Origin: CAYJHC01 sp964370075
GTDB taxonomy: Bacteria > Bacillota > Clostridia > Peptostreptococcales > Anaerovoracaceae
Reading direction: 5' to 3'
Assembly (NCBI GenBank): GCA_964370075.1
Contig: CAYJHC010000001.1
Coordinates: 1-64,000, forward strand
DNA length: 64,000 nucleotides
A model generated the notes under the pieces. The model did no database searches. It saw only the letters and a program-made list of their open reading frames with translations, and was not told the DNA's origin. Positions 1 to 8,135 of the stretch are shown here, piece by piece. The position numbers were made by a program, and so were the translations under genes. Within the stretch, counting starts at the first letter, position 1. Each line of letters opens with the position of its first letter.

Positions 1-128
1 TGCACAAAAATAAATTAGCACACCTTGCCCACTTTGTAATTGGTGCTTTCTCAAGACATAAGAGATTGTGATTACAAGGGAGCTACGGGAAAAGACAGGG
101 TGGTAGAAAAACCGAGGAGGAAAAAATT
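1..128 (+). promoter_or_regulatory. Untranslated leader of rpsB, possibly structured
   Basis: No reading frame continues in from the left edge, so this is leader DNA. It holds an inverted repeat, TGTAAT at 35-40 with ATTACA at 71-76, enclosing a smaller TCTC/GAGA hairpin (49-52 with 62-65), followed by CTAC/GTAG complementarity before the ribosome binding site GAGGAGG just ahead of 129. Ribosomal protein mRNAs often have leaders that bind their own product, so an S2-binding leader is possible, but I recognise no named motif. The promoter lies outside the window or is not visible. Confidence 0.25.
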
Positions 129-875
129 ATGTCAGTTATATCAATCAAACAACTATTAGAAGCAGGTGTACACTTTGGACACCAAACAAGAAGATGGAAC
201 CCTAAGATGGCTCCTTACATTTTCACAGAAAGAAATGGTATTTACATCATTGACCTACAAAAATCAGTAGAAAAAATCAATGAAGCATATACTTTTATGA
301 AAAATGCTGCTGAAACTGGAAAGCCAATCTTATTTGTAGGGACTAAGAAGCAAGCCCAATCAGCAATCGTTGATGAAGCTAACAGATGTGGAATGTATTA
401 TGTTAACCACAGATGGTTAGGCGGAATGCTTACAAACTATAAGACTATATCAGCTAGAATCAAAAGATTAGAAGAGATAAAAGTTATGTCAGAGGACGGC
501 ACTTTTGAGAAATTAGCTAAAAAAGAAGTACTTTCTTTAGTAAGAGAAATGGAAAAATTAGAGAAATTCTTAGGTGGAATTAAGACTATGCCAGGAATGC
601 CTGCTGCTATATTTGTAGTAGACCCTAAGAAAGAGAAAATTGCAGTTAAAGAGGCAAGAGTTTTAGGAATTCCAGTTATAGGTATAGTAGATACAAACTG
701 TGACCCAGATGATGTTGACTATGTAATACCAGCAAATGATGATGCTATCAGAGCTGTAAAACTAATTGCTAGTGTAATGGCAGATGCGGTAATTGAAGCG
801 AAGCAAGGGGAAAGCTTTGATGAAACTGAAGTTGCTGAAGAAGTAGTTGATGAAGTAGAAACAACTGAAGCGTAA
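129..875 (+). CDS. rpsB: 30S ribosomal protein S2
   Basis: Structural protein of the small ribosomal subunit, needed for S1 binding in bacteria that have S1. The 248 residues cover the whole family: the N-terminal segment with GVHFGHQTRRWNPKM, the central FVGTKKQAQ and WLGGMLTN motifs, and the VIGIVDTNCDPDDVDYVIPANDDA signature near residue 185. The C-terminus ends in an acidic tail rich in E and V, common in Firmicutes. The start is an ATG 8-9 bases after GAGGAGG. It is followed after 50 bases by tsf, the usual S2/EF-Ts pair, and both share the terminator after tsf. Confidence 0.98.
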   Translation: MSVISIKQLLEAGVHFGHQTRRWNPKMAPYIFTERNGIYIIDLQKSVEKINEAYTFMKNAAETGKPILFVGTKKQAQSAIVDEANRCGMYYVNHRWLGGMLTNYKTISARIKRLEEIKVMSEDGTFEKLAKKEVLSLVREMEKLEKFLGGIKTMPGMPAAIFVVDPKKEKIAVKEARVLGIPVIGIVDTNCDPDDVDYVIPANDDAIRAVKLIASVMADAVIEAKQGESFDETEVAEEVVDEVETTEA

Positions 876-925
876 ATTATTAAAATTAATCTAGTTTAAA
901 TATAGAAACAAGAAAGGTGGAACAA

Positions 926-1888
926 ATGGCAGTAACAGCTCAAATGGTTAAAGAATTAAGAGAGAGAACTGGTGCAGGAATGATGGATTGCAAGAAAGTT
1001 CTTGTTGAAACAGATGGTGATATGGATAAAGCAATTGAAGTTCTTAGAGAAAAAGGACTTGCAAAAGCAGCTAAGAAAGCTGGAAGAGTAGCGGCAGAGG
1101 GTATCGTTAGAAGTGCTTACAGCGAAGATGGTAAGATTGCAGCTCTAATTGAAGTGAACTCTGAAACTGACTTCGTAGCTAAGAATGAAGAATTTGTTCA
1201 GTTTGTTGAAAAGTTAGCTGAAAAAGTATTGGCTGAAAATCCAGCTGATGTTGATGCTTTATTAGTATTAGACTTTGAAAATGAAGGAACAGTACAAGAT
1301 GCTTTAAATAATAAAATTGCAACTATCGGTGAGAATCTAAGCATCAGAAGATTTGCAAGATATGATGATCCTGAAGTAGTATATACAGGCTACATCCACG
1401 GAAATGATAAGGTTGGAGTAATTGTAGGAATCAAAACTGATGGAACTAAAGAAGATATTGCAGTCGTAGGTAAAGATGTAGCTATGCAAGTAGCAGCAAT
1501 GAATCCTAAATTTGTAAATGAAAATGGTGTTGATCCAGCATATATTGAAGAAGAGAGAAAAATAACAGAGCAGCAAATCATTAACGAAGAAGCTGAAAAA
1601 GTTGAAGAAGCTAAGGCAAAAGGCAAAGAAGTTAAAGCAAAGAATGCTGAGTTAATTGCAAAAATGGTTAGTGGAAAAATCAACAAGTTGCTTAAAGAAG
1701 TTTGCCTGGTTGAACAAAAATTTGTTAAAGATGGAGAAAAAACAGTTAAGCAATATGTAAAAGAAGTAGCTGCGGCAGCTAACAAAGAGATGGAAGTTAT
1801 TCACATGAGAAGATTTGAAGTAGGCGAAGGAATTGAAAAGAAAGAAGAAAACTTTGCTGAAGAAGTTGCTAAGCAATTAGGAAAATAA
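926..1888 (+). CDS. tsf: Translation elongation factor Ts
   Basis: Nucleotide exchange factor that releases GDP from EF-Tu in the cytoplasm. The protein (320 residues) starts MAVTAQMVKELRERTGAGMM, the N-terminal UBA-like domain, and carries the diagnostic SETDFVAKN motif near residues 78-86 and the HMRRF segment near the C-terminus. I chose ATG 926 rather than an in-frame GTG at 917, because AAAGGTGG at 913-920 sits at the right distance from 926 and because EF-Ts proteins begin at this point. A rho-independent terminator follows, so rpsB-tsf form one transcription unit. Confidence 0.97.
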   Translation: MAVTAQMVKELRERTGAGMMDCKKVLVETDGDMDKAIEVLREKGLAKAAKKAGRVAAEGIVRSAYSEDGKIAALIEVNSETDFVAKNEEFVQFVEKLAEKVLAENPADVDALLVLDFENEGTVQDALNNKIATIGENLSIRRFARYDDPEVVYTGYIHGNDKVGVIVGIKTDGTKEDIAVVGKDVAMQVAAMNPKFVNENGVDPAYIEEERKITEQQIINEEAEKVEEAKAKGKEVKAKNAELIAKMVSGKINKLLKEVCLVEQKFVKDGEKTVKQYVKEVAAAANKEMEVIHMRRFEVGEGIEKKEENFAEEVAKQLGK

Positions 1889-1948
1889 TTTAGAAAAGCA
1901 AGTTTGAAATTAGTTTTGAAATGACTAAGCTTTTATTAATTGAAAAGT

Positions 1949-1986
1949 ACTGGATATGCAAATAATAATGCATATCCAGTTTTTTA
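1949..1986 (+). terminator. Rho-independent terminator after tsf
   Basis: A perfect 12-bp stem (ACTGGATATGCA at 1949-1960 with its complement at 1969-1980), an 8-base loop and a T run. It separates rpsB-tsf from pyrH. Confidence 0.92.
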
Positions 1987-1988
1987 TG

Positions 1989-2018
1989 TTGAGCAGACTA
2001 ATGAAATTGTGGTATAAT
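1989..2018 (+). promoter_or_regulatory. Sigma-A type promoter of pyrH operon
   Basis: TTGAGC (1989-1994), an 18-base spacer and a perfect TATAAT (2013-2018). It starts just after the tsf terminator and 33 bases before the pyrH start codon, so the leader is short. It probably drives the long pyrH-to-polC run, which has no other clear promoter or terminator. Confidence 0.8.
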
Positions 2019-2050
2019 ATTCAGTGTATATTTTATGAAAAGGAGTCCAT

Positions 2051-2755
2051 ATGAAACCAGAATATAAAAGAGTTCTGCTAAAAATAAGCGGAGAAGCTTT
2101 AGCAGGGGAAGACAAATTTGGGATTAACGAAAAGGTGATAGAAAATGTAGCTGCTCAAGTAGAAGAAGTTTACAAATTGGGAGTGCAGATGGCTATTGTA
2201 GTTGGTGGAGGAAACTTCTGGAGAGGAAGAACCAGTAAAACTATGGATAAGGCAACAGCAGATTACATGGGGATGTTAGCTACAGCAATTAATGCATTAG
2301 CCTTACAAGATGCCTTAGAGGCTAAAGGAATGGATACAAGAGTTCAAACAGCTATTGAAATGAGAGAAGTAGCAGAACCTTATATTAGAAGAAAGGCTAT
2401 GAATCATTTAGAAAAAAATAAAATTGTAATCTTTGGTGCGGGAACAGGAAATCCTTTCTTTTCAACAGATACAACAGCAGCATTAAGGGCAGCAGAGATA
2501 GAATCAGAGGTGATTTTACTAGCAAAAACAATTGATGCTGTATATTCGGCTGATCCAAACATTGATAAATCAGCAGTAAGATATGACAGTTTAACTCATT
2601 GGGAAGTTTTAGAAAAAGATTTAAAAGTTATGGATTCTACAGCAGCATCTCTTTGTAGAGATAATGAGATAAAAATACACGTTTTTTCTCTTGCAGAAGA
2701 AGGGAATATACTTAAAGCTGTTTGTGGAGAAAAAATTGGAACGATTATTACTTAG
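2051..2755 (+). CDS. pyrH: UMP kinase
   Basis: Phosphorylates UMP to UDP with ATP, the first step from UMP to UTP/CTP and UDP-sugars. The 234 residues are the usual length of the bacterial hexameric enzyme of the amino-acid-kinase fold: KISGEAL at residues 11-17, the glycine-rich VVGGGNFWRG near 55-64, and GTGNPFFSTDTTAALRA near 135-150. AGGAG precedes the ATG. The stop codon is fused with the ribosome binding site of frr. The pyrH-frr pairing is very conserved in bacteria. Confidence 0.97.
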   Translation: MKPEYKRVLLKISGEALAGEDKFGINEKVIENVAAQVEEVYKLGVQMAIVVGGGNFWRGRTSKTMDKATADYMGMLATAINALALQDALEAKGMDTRVQTAIEMREVAEPYIRRKAMNHLEKNKIVIFGAGTGNPFFSTDTTAALRAAEIESEVILLAKTIDAVYSADPNIDKSAVRYDSLTHWEVLEKDLKVMDSTAASLCRDNEIKIHVFSLAEEGNILKAVCGEKIGTIIT

Positions 2756-2764
2756 GAGGATATG

Positions 2765-3322
2765 ATGAACAAGGATATTAAAGAAAATTTAAAAGAGAAA
2801 ATTGAAAAAAGCTTAAATGTACTAAAAGAAGAATTAACTACAGTTAGGGCAGGAAGAGCAAATCCAGGAATTTTAGATAAAATTCAAGTTGAATATTATG
2901 GGGTTCCAACGCCACTAAAGAGCGTTGCAAATATTTCTGTACCAGATCCAAGAACGCTTATGATTACTCCTTTTGATGCTAAGTCAATTCAGGAAATAGA
3001 AAAAGCAATTAATATTGCTAATATAGGAATTACTCCGAGTAATGACGGAAAGGCAATTAGACTTGGAATTCCTGAGGTTACAGAAGAAAGAAGGAAAGAA
3101 CTGACAAAGACTGTTAAAAAGCTTGGAGAAGATGATAAGGTGGCAATTAGAAATCTTAGAAGAGATGCTAATGATCATTTGAAAAAATTACAAAAAGCTG
3201 GAGACTTAACTGAAGATGATCTGGCTACAGACGAAAAAGATGTTCAAAAAATCGTTGATGATGCGATCAAAACTATTGATGAAATGGTGAAGAAAAAAGA
3301 AAAAGAAATAATGGAAGTATAA
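2765..3322 (+). CDS. frr: Ribosome recycling factor
   Basis: Works with EF-G to split post-termination ribosomes. The 185-residue protein has the family features: VRAGRANPGILDKI near residues 27-40, YYGVPTPL, and the C-terminal RRDANDHLKKL helix. Two ATGs lie at 2762 and 2765. AGGAGG at 2754-2759 leaves only 2 bases before the first and 5 before the second, so 2765 is preferred. It lies 9 bases after pyrH. Confidence 0.96.
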   Translation: MNKDIKENLKEKIEKSLNVLKEELTTVRAGRANPGILDKIQVEYYGVPTPLKSVANISVPDPRTLMITPFDAKSIQEIEKAINIANIGITPSNDGKAIRLGIPEVTEERRKELTKTVKKLGEDDKVAIRNLRRDANDHLKKLQKAGDLTEDDLATDEKDVQKIVDDAIKTIDEMVKKKEKEIMEV

Positions 3323-3338
3323 TATACTTGGAGAAGAT

Positions 3339-4061
3339 ATGTTAGACAAAAACAACTTGCCCTCTCATATTGCATTAATAATGGATGGGAATGGAAGATG
3401 GGCAAAGAAAAGATTCTTACCTAGAATAATGGGTCATAGAGGTGGAATTAAGTCAATAAAAAAAGTTGTCATTAGGGCAAATGAGATTGGAATTAAATTT
3501 ATTACAGTCTATGCTTTTTCCACTGAAAATTGGAAGAGATCAAATGATGAAGTTAGTGGAATCTTTGATTTGCTAGTTGAGTTTACACTAAAAGAACGGG
3601 CAGAACTTCATGAAAAAAACGTGAAGGTTATTATGCTTGGGAAATTTGAAGGAATTCCTAAGGCGGCCGAAAAAGCTATTCGTGATACTATGGAGCTGAC
3701 TAAGAATAACAGTGGATTAGTATTAAATTTGGCTGTAAACTATGGCAGTCGGGATGAATTAACAATGGCGGCGAGGGTTATTGCAAGACAGGTTAAGGAT
3801 AACCTTATTTCTCTAGAGGATATTAACGAAGAGACAATATCTAGAAACCTATATACGGGTGTTTATAATATCCCGGATCCTGATTTGATAGTAAGGACAA
3901 GTGGAGAACAAAGGCTATCTAACTATTTATTGTGGCAGATTGCTTATTCTGAATTTGTGTTTACAGATGTGCTTTGGCCAGATTACGATGGAGATGAACT
4001 AGAGAAGTCAATTGAAGAATATCAAAAAAGAAATCGAAGATTTGGCGAAAGGAAAGAATAA
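3339..4061 (+). CDS. uppS: Isoprenyl transferase (undecaprenyl diphosphate synthase)
   Basis: A cis-prenyltransferase that extends FPP with IPP to undecaprenyl diphosphate, the lipid carrier for peptidoglycan. The 240 residues show MDGNGRWAKKR near residue 14 with the catalytic Asp, the AFSTENWKR motif, and the C-terminal RTSGEQRLSNYLLWQ with YSEFVF. It lies 17 bases after frr and its stop codon directly abuts the cdsA start, suggesting translational coupling. Confidence 0.96.
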   Translation: MLDKNNLPSHIALIMDGNGRWAKKRFLPRIMGHRGGIKSIKKVVIRANEIGIKFITVYAFSTENWKRSNDEVSGIFDLLVEFTLKERAELHEKNVKVIMLGKFEGIPKAAEKAIRDTMELTKNNSGLVLNLAVNYGSRDELTMAARVIARQVKDNLISLEDINEETISRNLYTGVYNIPDPDLIVRTSGEQRLSNYLLWQIAYSEFVFTDVLWPDYDGDELEKSIEEYQKRNRRFGERKE

Positions 4062-4850
4062 ATGAAAACGAGAGTTATTTCAGGGTTAATAATGGTGCCT
4101 TTTCTAGGAATTTTACTTTTAGGAGACTATGTGCTGCTTGCTACCACTTTTTTGATTGGGATAGCAGCAGTATATGAGTTTTATAAAGGATTTCATTCCT
4201 TACATATAAAACCTTGTTACCCGATAGCTGTTTGTGTGGCTTTGTTACTATATGGGATTAACATTTTTCAGCTACCTCAAATTTATTATTTCATGGTGAT
4301 CATGGTGGCTTTTTTTGCTTCAGTCCTGTACCTATTTAACATTGAAAATCGAAAAATTGAAGACGGAATGGTTACTCTTTTTGGAATTATCTACATAATT
4401 GGTTGCTCTTTTCAGGTGGCGTTAGTAGAGCAGCAGATACATAACTTTGTTTGGCTAATTATTTGGACGGCCTTTGGCACTGATGTATTTGCATATTTCT
4501 CAGGCTTTCTTTTTGGCAAACATAAGTTATGTCCGAAGATAAGCCCTAAAAAAACAATAGAAGGTTCAATAGGAGGAACATTAGGAAGCATTTTTCTTTG
4601 TGGAATATTTGGATATTTTGTAATGCCAGAATACTTAATACACTGCTTAATTATTGGTGCTCTTGGGGGAATAACTTCTCAACTAGGAGACCTTACCGCA
4701 TCTATATTTAAAAGAAAAATGGGTATTAAAGATTATGGACATTTAATTCCAGGACATGGTGGGATTTTAGATAGGTTTGATAGCGTACTATTTACTGCAC
4801 CTTTAGTGTTTGCTTATATAGTTGTTGTAATAAATGGAGGCTCGATTTAA
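4062..4850 (+). CDS. cdsA: Phosphatidate cytidylyltransferase
   Basis: Integral membrane enzyme making CDP-diacylglycerol from CTP and phosphatidic acid, the branch point of phospholipid synthesis. The 262 residues contain about seven or eight hydrophobic segments, the SPKKTIEGSIGG motif near residue 160 and the C-terminal CTP-transferase signature (KRKMGIKDYGHLIPGHGG followed by DRFDS). It begins immediately after the uppS stop codon. Its end overlaps the apparent ribosome binding site of dxr. Confidence 0.95.
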   Translation: MKTRVISGLIMVPFLGILLLGDYVLLATTFLIGIAAVYEFYKGFHSLHIKPCYPIAVCVALLLYGINIFQLPQIYYFMVIMVAFFASVLYLFNIENRKIEDGMVTLFGIIYIIGCSFQVALVEQQIHNFVWLIIWTAFGTDVFAYFSGFLFGKHKLCPKISPKKTIEGSIGGTLGSIFLCGIFGYFVMPEYLIHCLIIGALGGITSQLGDLTASIFKRKMGIKDYGHLIPGHGGILDRFDSVLFTAPLVFAYIVVVINGGSI

Positions 4851-4854
4851 TAAT

Positions 4855-6006
4855 ATGAAGGAATTTGTCATACTGGGAAGTACTGGCTCAATAGGAACAC
4901 AATGTTTAGAAATTATAGAAAAGAACCAAGCTGATTATAGGGCTTCGGTTCTTTCTTGCGATAAGAGAATAGATGATTTGATTTTACAGATTAAAAAATT
5001 CTCACCAGATGCGGTAGTAGTGTCAAGGGAAGAAGATGGAAAAAATCTTCAATCTATGTTTAGAGATCTTAAAGTTTTAGTTGGTGATGAAGGGTTGATT
5101 GAGGTTTCCAAGAAGTCCTGCCATATGGTCATTAATGCCTTAGTTGGGATTAGAGGACTACGTCCAACATGGGCAGCAATAAATGCAGGAAATCACATTG
5201 GCCTAGCTAACAAAGAGACACTAGTTGCAGGTGGGGCCTTGATTATGGACAAAGCAAAGGAGATGAATGTAAATATTCTTCCTATTGATAGTGAACATAG
5301 CGCTATTTTTCAATGCTTAAATGGCGAAAACAAGAGGAAAATTGAGAAAATAATACTAACTGCATCAGGAGGTCCTTTTAGGGGGAAAAATAAAAAAATT
5401 CTCGAATCTGTAACTTTAGAGGATGCGTTAAAACACCCAAAATGGGAAATGGGGGCTAAGATTACTATTGATTCTTCAACCCTTATGAATAAAGGTCTTG
5501 AGGTTATAGAAGCTAGATGGCTTTTTGATGTTCCTATGGATAAAATATCAGTAGTTGTTCATCCACAAAGCATTATTCACTCTATGGTGGAGTTTGTAGA
5601 TGGATCCGTAATGGCCCAACTTGGTAATCCAGACATGAAAATTCCAATTTCATATGTGATGGAATATCCAGAAAGATTACCTATGAAGGGAAATAGACTT
5701 TCTCTTACTGATGAAAGAACATTAACCTTTGAAGAACCTGATATGGATACCTTTTCTTGCCTTGAACTGGCATTTACTGCTGGAAAAAAAGGCGGGGCAT
5801 ACCCTATAATTCTTAACGGAGCAAATGAAGCCTTGGTTGACCTTTTTCTTAACAAAAAAATTGAATACTTAGAAATTCAAGAAACTTTAGAAAAAGTAAT
5901 GGCTGAATGTGAATACAAAAGTCCATCATCTATAGAGGAGATAATAGAATTAGATAAGATAATTAAGAAAAAAATATATACTCAATTTGAGGATAGGAGA
6001 AATTAA
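4855..6006 (+). CDS. dxr: 1-deoxy-D-xylulose 5-phosphate reductoisomerase
   Basis: Second step of the MEP pathway: NADPH-dependent rearrangement of DXP to MEP. Visible signatures: the N-terminal Rossmann GSTGSIGTQ, the GLANKETLV and SEHSAIFQ active-site segments, HPKWEMG, and SSTLMNKGLEVIEA. I chose ATG 4855 because reductoisomerases begin with this Rossmann strand. An in-frame ATG at 4834 lies inside cdsA and lacks a ribosome binding site. GGAGG at 4837-4840 is rather far (about 14 bases) from 4855. It shares the operon with ispG, another MEP gene. Confidence 0.95.
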   Translation: MKEFVILGSTGSIGTQCLEIIEKNQADYRASVLSCDKRIDDLILQIKKFSPDAVVVSREEDGKNLQSMFRDLKVLVGDEGLIEVSKKSCHMVINALVGIRGLRPTWAAINAGNHIGLANKETLVAGGALIMDKAKEMNVNILPIDSEHSAIFQCLNGENKRKIEKIILTASGGPFRGKNKKILESVTLEDALKHPKWEMGAKITIDSSTLMNKGLEVIEARWLFDVPMDKISVVVHPQSIIHSMVEFVDGSVMAQLGNPDMKIPISYVMEYPERLPMKGNRLSLTDERTLTFEEPDMDTFSCLELAFTAGKKGGAYPIILNGANEALVDLFLNKKIEYLEIQETLEKVMAECEYKSPSSIEEIIELDKIIKKKIYTQFEDRRN

Positions 6007-7010
6007 TGACAACAATTATAGTATTAATACTTATGTTTAGTGTTCTAATAGGAATACATGAATTTGGACATTTAATAGCAGCAAAAAAATCAGGCGTTAA
6101 GGTTAACGAATTTGCTTTAGGAATGGGTCCTAAAATCTTTTCAAAGCAAAAAGGAGAAACCCTTTACTCTTTAAGAGCTTTTCCAATAGGAGGATTTTGC
6201 GCTATGGAAGGAGAGGATGATGAGTCTGATCACGAAAGAAGTTTTGGTAAGGCTAGTTACCCAAGAAAAATAATAATAATAATTGCTGGTTCTATATGTA
6301 ATTTTTTGTTAGCCATTATTATTATGATCGGTGTAGTCTTATATATAGGGACTCCTTCCACGGAGGTAGAGTCAGTAGTAGAAGATGGACCGGCAGCCGT
6401 TGCGGGAATAAAAGCAGGGGACATTATTCTTCAGGTTGATAACACAAATATAGAAGAATGGGAAGACTTAGGAGCTGCGATAGATGCGAATAATTCAGGA
6501 ACTGTAGAAATAGTTTTAGATAGAGATGGAAAAGAAGTAACATACGAGACGAAAATTGTTGAAGAAGATGGACGGAGTATTATAGGTGTTACCAGCAAAT
6601 TAGAAAAAAACATATTAGCTGCAATTCCTGCAGGAATAGAAAGCACTTGGAATTTAGCGGTAAATATGGTAGACGTTTTGAAACAATTATTTACTGGGCA
6701 AGTAGGTATAGATCAATTGACAGGTCCTATTGGAATAGGGTTCGTAGTAAATGAGACATTGAATATTGGCCTGGTAAACTTTTTCTACTTAATGGCTATG
6801 ATAAGTTTGAATCTTGGGATAATAAATTTGCTACCACTTCCAGCTCTTGATGGAGGTAGACTATTGTTTATAATTATTAATATGATTACTGGAAAGGCAG
6901 TTTCAGATAAGGTGGAAGGAACTATTCACTTAATAGGCATGAGCTTATTATTGTTACTAGCCTTATACATAGCTGGTCAAGACATTATCAGATTCGTATT
7001 ACCAAGCTAA
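6006..7010 (+). CDS. rseP: Site-2 intramembrane metalloprotease RseP
   Basis: Zinc protease of the M50 family that cleaves membrane-embedded substrates such as anti-sigma factors and signal-peptide remnants. The HEFGH zinc motif lies in the first membrane helix (near residue 18), a single PDZ domain around residues 110-185, and the NLLPLPALDGGRL motif in a later helix supplies the third ligand. At 334 residues it has one PDZ domain, as in Firmicutes, not the two of E. coli. Its ATG overlaps the dxr stop by one base (TAATG), indicating coupling. Confidence 0.95.
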   Translation: MTTIIVLILMFSVLIGIHEFGHLIAAKKSGVKVNEFALGMGPKIFSKQKGETLYSLRAFPIGGFCAMEGEDDESDHERSFGKASYPRKIIIIIAGSICNFLLAIIIMIGVVLYIGTPSTEVESVVEDGPAAVAGIKAGDIILQVDNTNIEEWEDLGAAIDANNSGTVEIVLDRDGKEVTYETKIVEEDGRSIIGVTSKLEKNILAAIPAGIESTWNLAVNMVDVLKQLFTGQVGIDQLTGPIGIGFVVNETLNIGLVNFFYLMAMISLNLGIINLLPLPALDGGRLLFIIINMITGKAVSDKVEGTIHLIGMSLLLLLALYIAGQDIIRFVLPS

Positions 7011-7048
7011 GTAAATAAGTAAAGGGGTTAGGAGTCGAAAGAAATATT

Positions 7049-8110
7049 ATGACAAAAGAAATTCTATGCAGAGATATAAAAATAGGTAATGGGAACCCAA
7101 TTTCTATTCAATCAATGACCAACACAAAGACATCTAATGTCAAAGATACTTTGGAACAAATTAATCAACTTAAGGAAGAGGGTTGCCAAATAATTAGAAT
7201 GGCGATTAATACTATGGAAGCTGCTGAGGCTATTACAGAAATAAGAAAGAAAGTAGACTTACCATTAGTAGGGGATGTGCATTTTGACTATAAGTTAGCT
7301 TTGGCTGCGATAAAAAACGGAGTTGATAAAATTAGAATTAACCCTGGAAACATTGGAAGTGAAGAGAGGCTTATGGCAGTAGTGGAAGCTGCAAAGGAAA
7401 GAAATATTCCAATTAGAGTAGGGATAAATGGCGGCTCTTTAGAAAAAGATATTTTGGCTAAATATGGCCAGGTTTCTCCTGAAGCTTTAACTGAAAGTGC
7501 CCTTAGAAACATTGCGCTAATCGAAAAATATAATTATGACCAAATTGTAGTTTCGGTAAAATCTTCAAATGTGACTACAAATTTTGAAGCCTATAAGTTG
7601 TTGTCGAATAGTACCGAGTACCCTCTACATATAGGGTTAACAGAGGCGGGGTATTCCACCTCAGGCATTATTAAGTCTTCAGTAGCTTTAGGTGGTTTAA
7701 TACTTGACGGAATAGGAGATACAATGAGAGTTTCCTTAACTGGAAATCCTGTTGAGGAAATAAAAATAGCCAAAGAAATTCTTTACGCAACAGGACAAAG
7801 AAAACCTTTAATTGAAGTGATTTCCTGCCCTACCTGTGGAAGAACCCATGGAGATTTAGAAAAATATGTAAAGTTAATGGACAAAGTGATTAAAGATAAT
7901 ACCTTGGAGAAGTTCGTAAAAGAGCCTATCAATATAGCCATAATGGGGTGTGAGGTTAATGGTCCAGGTGAAGCAAAGGAAGCTACGTATGGAGTGGCTT
8001 ATGGTAAAGGGGTGGCTCTTATTTTTCGAAAAGGAAGATCTATTGCAAAAGTCGATGAGGAAGAAGGGATTTTTACTTTAATTGACATAATAAAAAATTC
8101 GACACAATAG
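7049..8110 (+). CDS. ispG: 4-hydroxy-3-methylbut-2-enyl diphosphate synthase (flavodoxin/ferredoxin type)
   Basis: Penultimate MEP-pathway enzyme, a [4Fe-4S] protein that reductively converts MEcPP to HMBPP. The 353-residue protein has the N-terminal TIM-barrel start (IGNGNPISIQSMTNT) and the C-terminal cluster ligands in SCPTCGRT and MGCEVNGPGEA. The flavodoxin encoded at 28158 could be an electron donor, but that is inference. GGAG at 7031-7034 lies about 14 bases from the ATG, a long spacing. Confidence 0.95.
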   Translation: MTKEILCRDIKIGNGNPISIQSMTNTKTSNVKDTLEQINQLKEEGCQIIRMAINTMEAAEAITEIRKKVDLPLVGDVHFDYKLALAAIKNGVDKIRINPGNIGSEERLMAVVEAAKERNIPIRVGINGGSLEKDILAKYGQVSPEALTESALRNIALIEKYNYDQIVVSVKSSNVTTNFEAYKLLSNSTEYPLHIGLTEAGYSTSGIIKSSVALGGLILDGIGDTMRVSLTGNPVEEIKIAKEILYATGQRKPLIEVISCPTCGRTHGDLEKYVKLMDKVIKDNTLEKFVKEPINIAIMGCEVNGPGEAKEATYGVAYGKGVALIFRKGRSIAKVDEEEGIFTLIDIIKNSTQ

Positions 8111-8135
8111 CGAGTAAAAGGAGTAAGTAATAATA

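Noticed and set aside
1337..1876. Long minus-strand frames opposite tsf
   Set aside because: They mirror the codon pattern of the plus-strand gene, give low-complexity Ser/Phe/Ile-rich proteins and lack ribosome binding sites.
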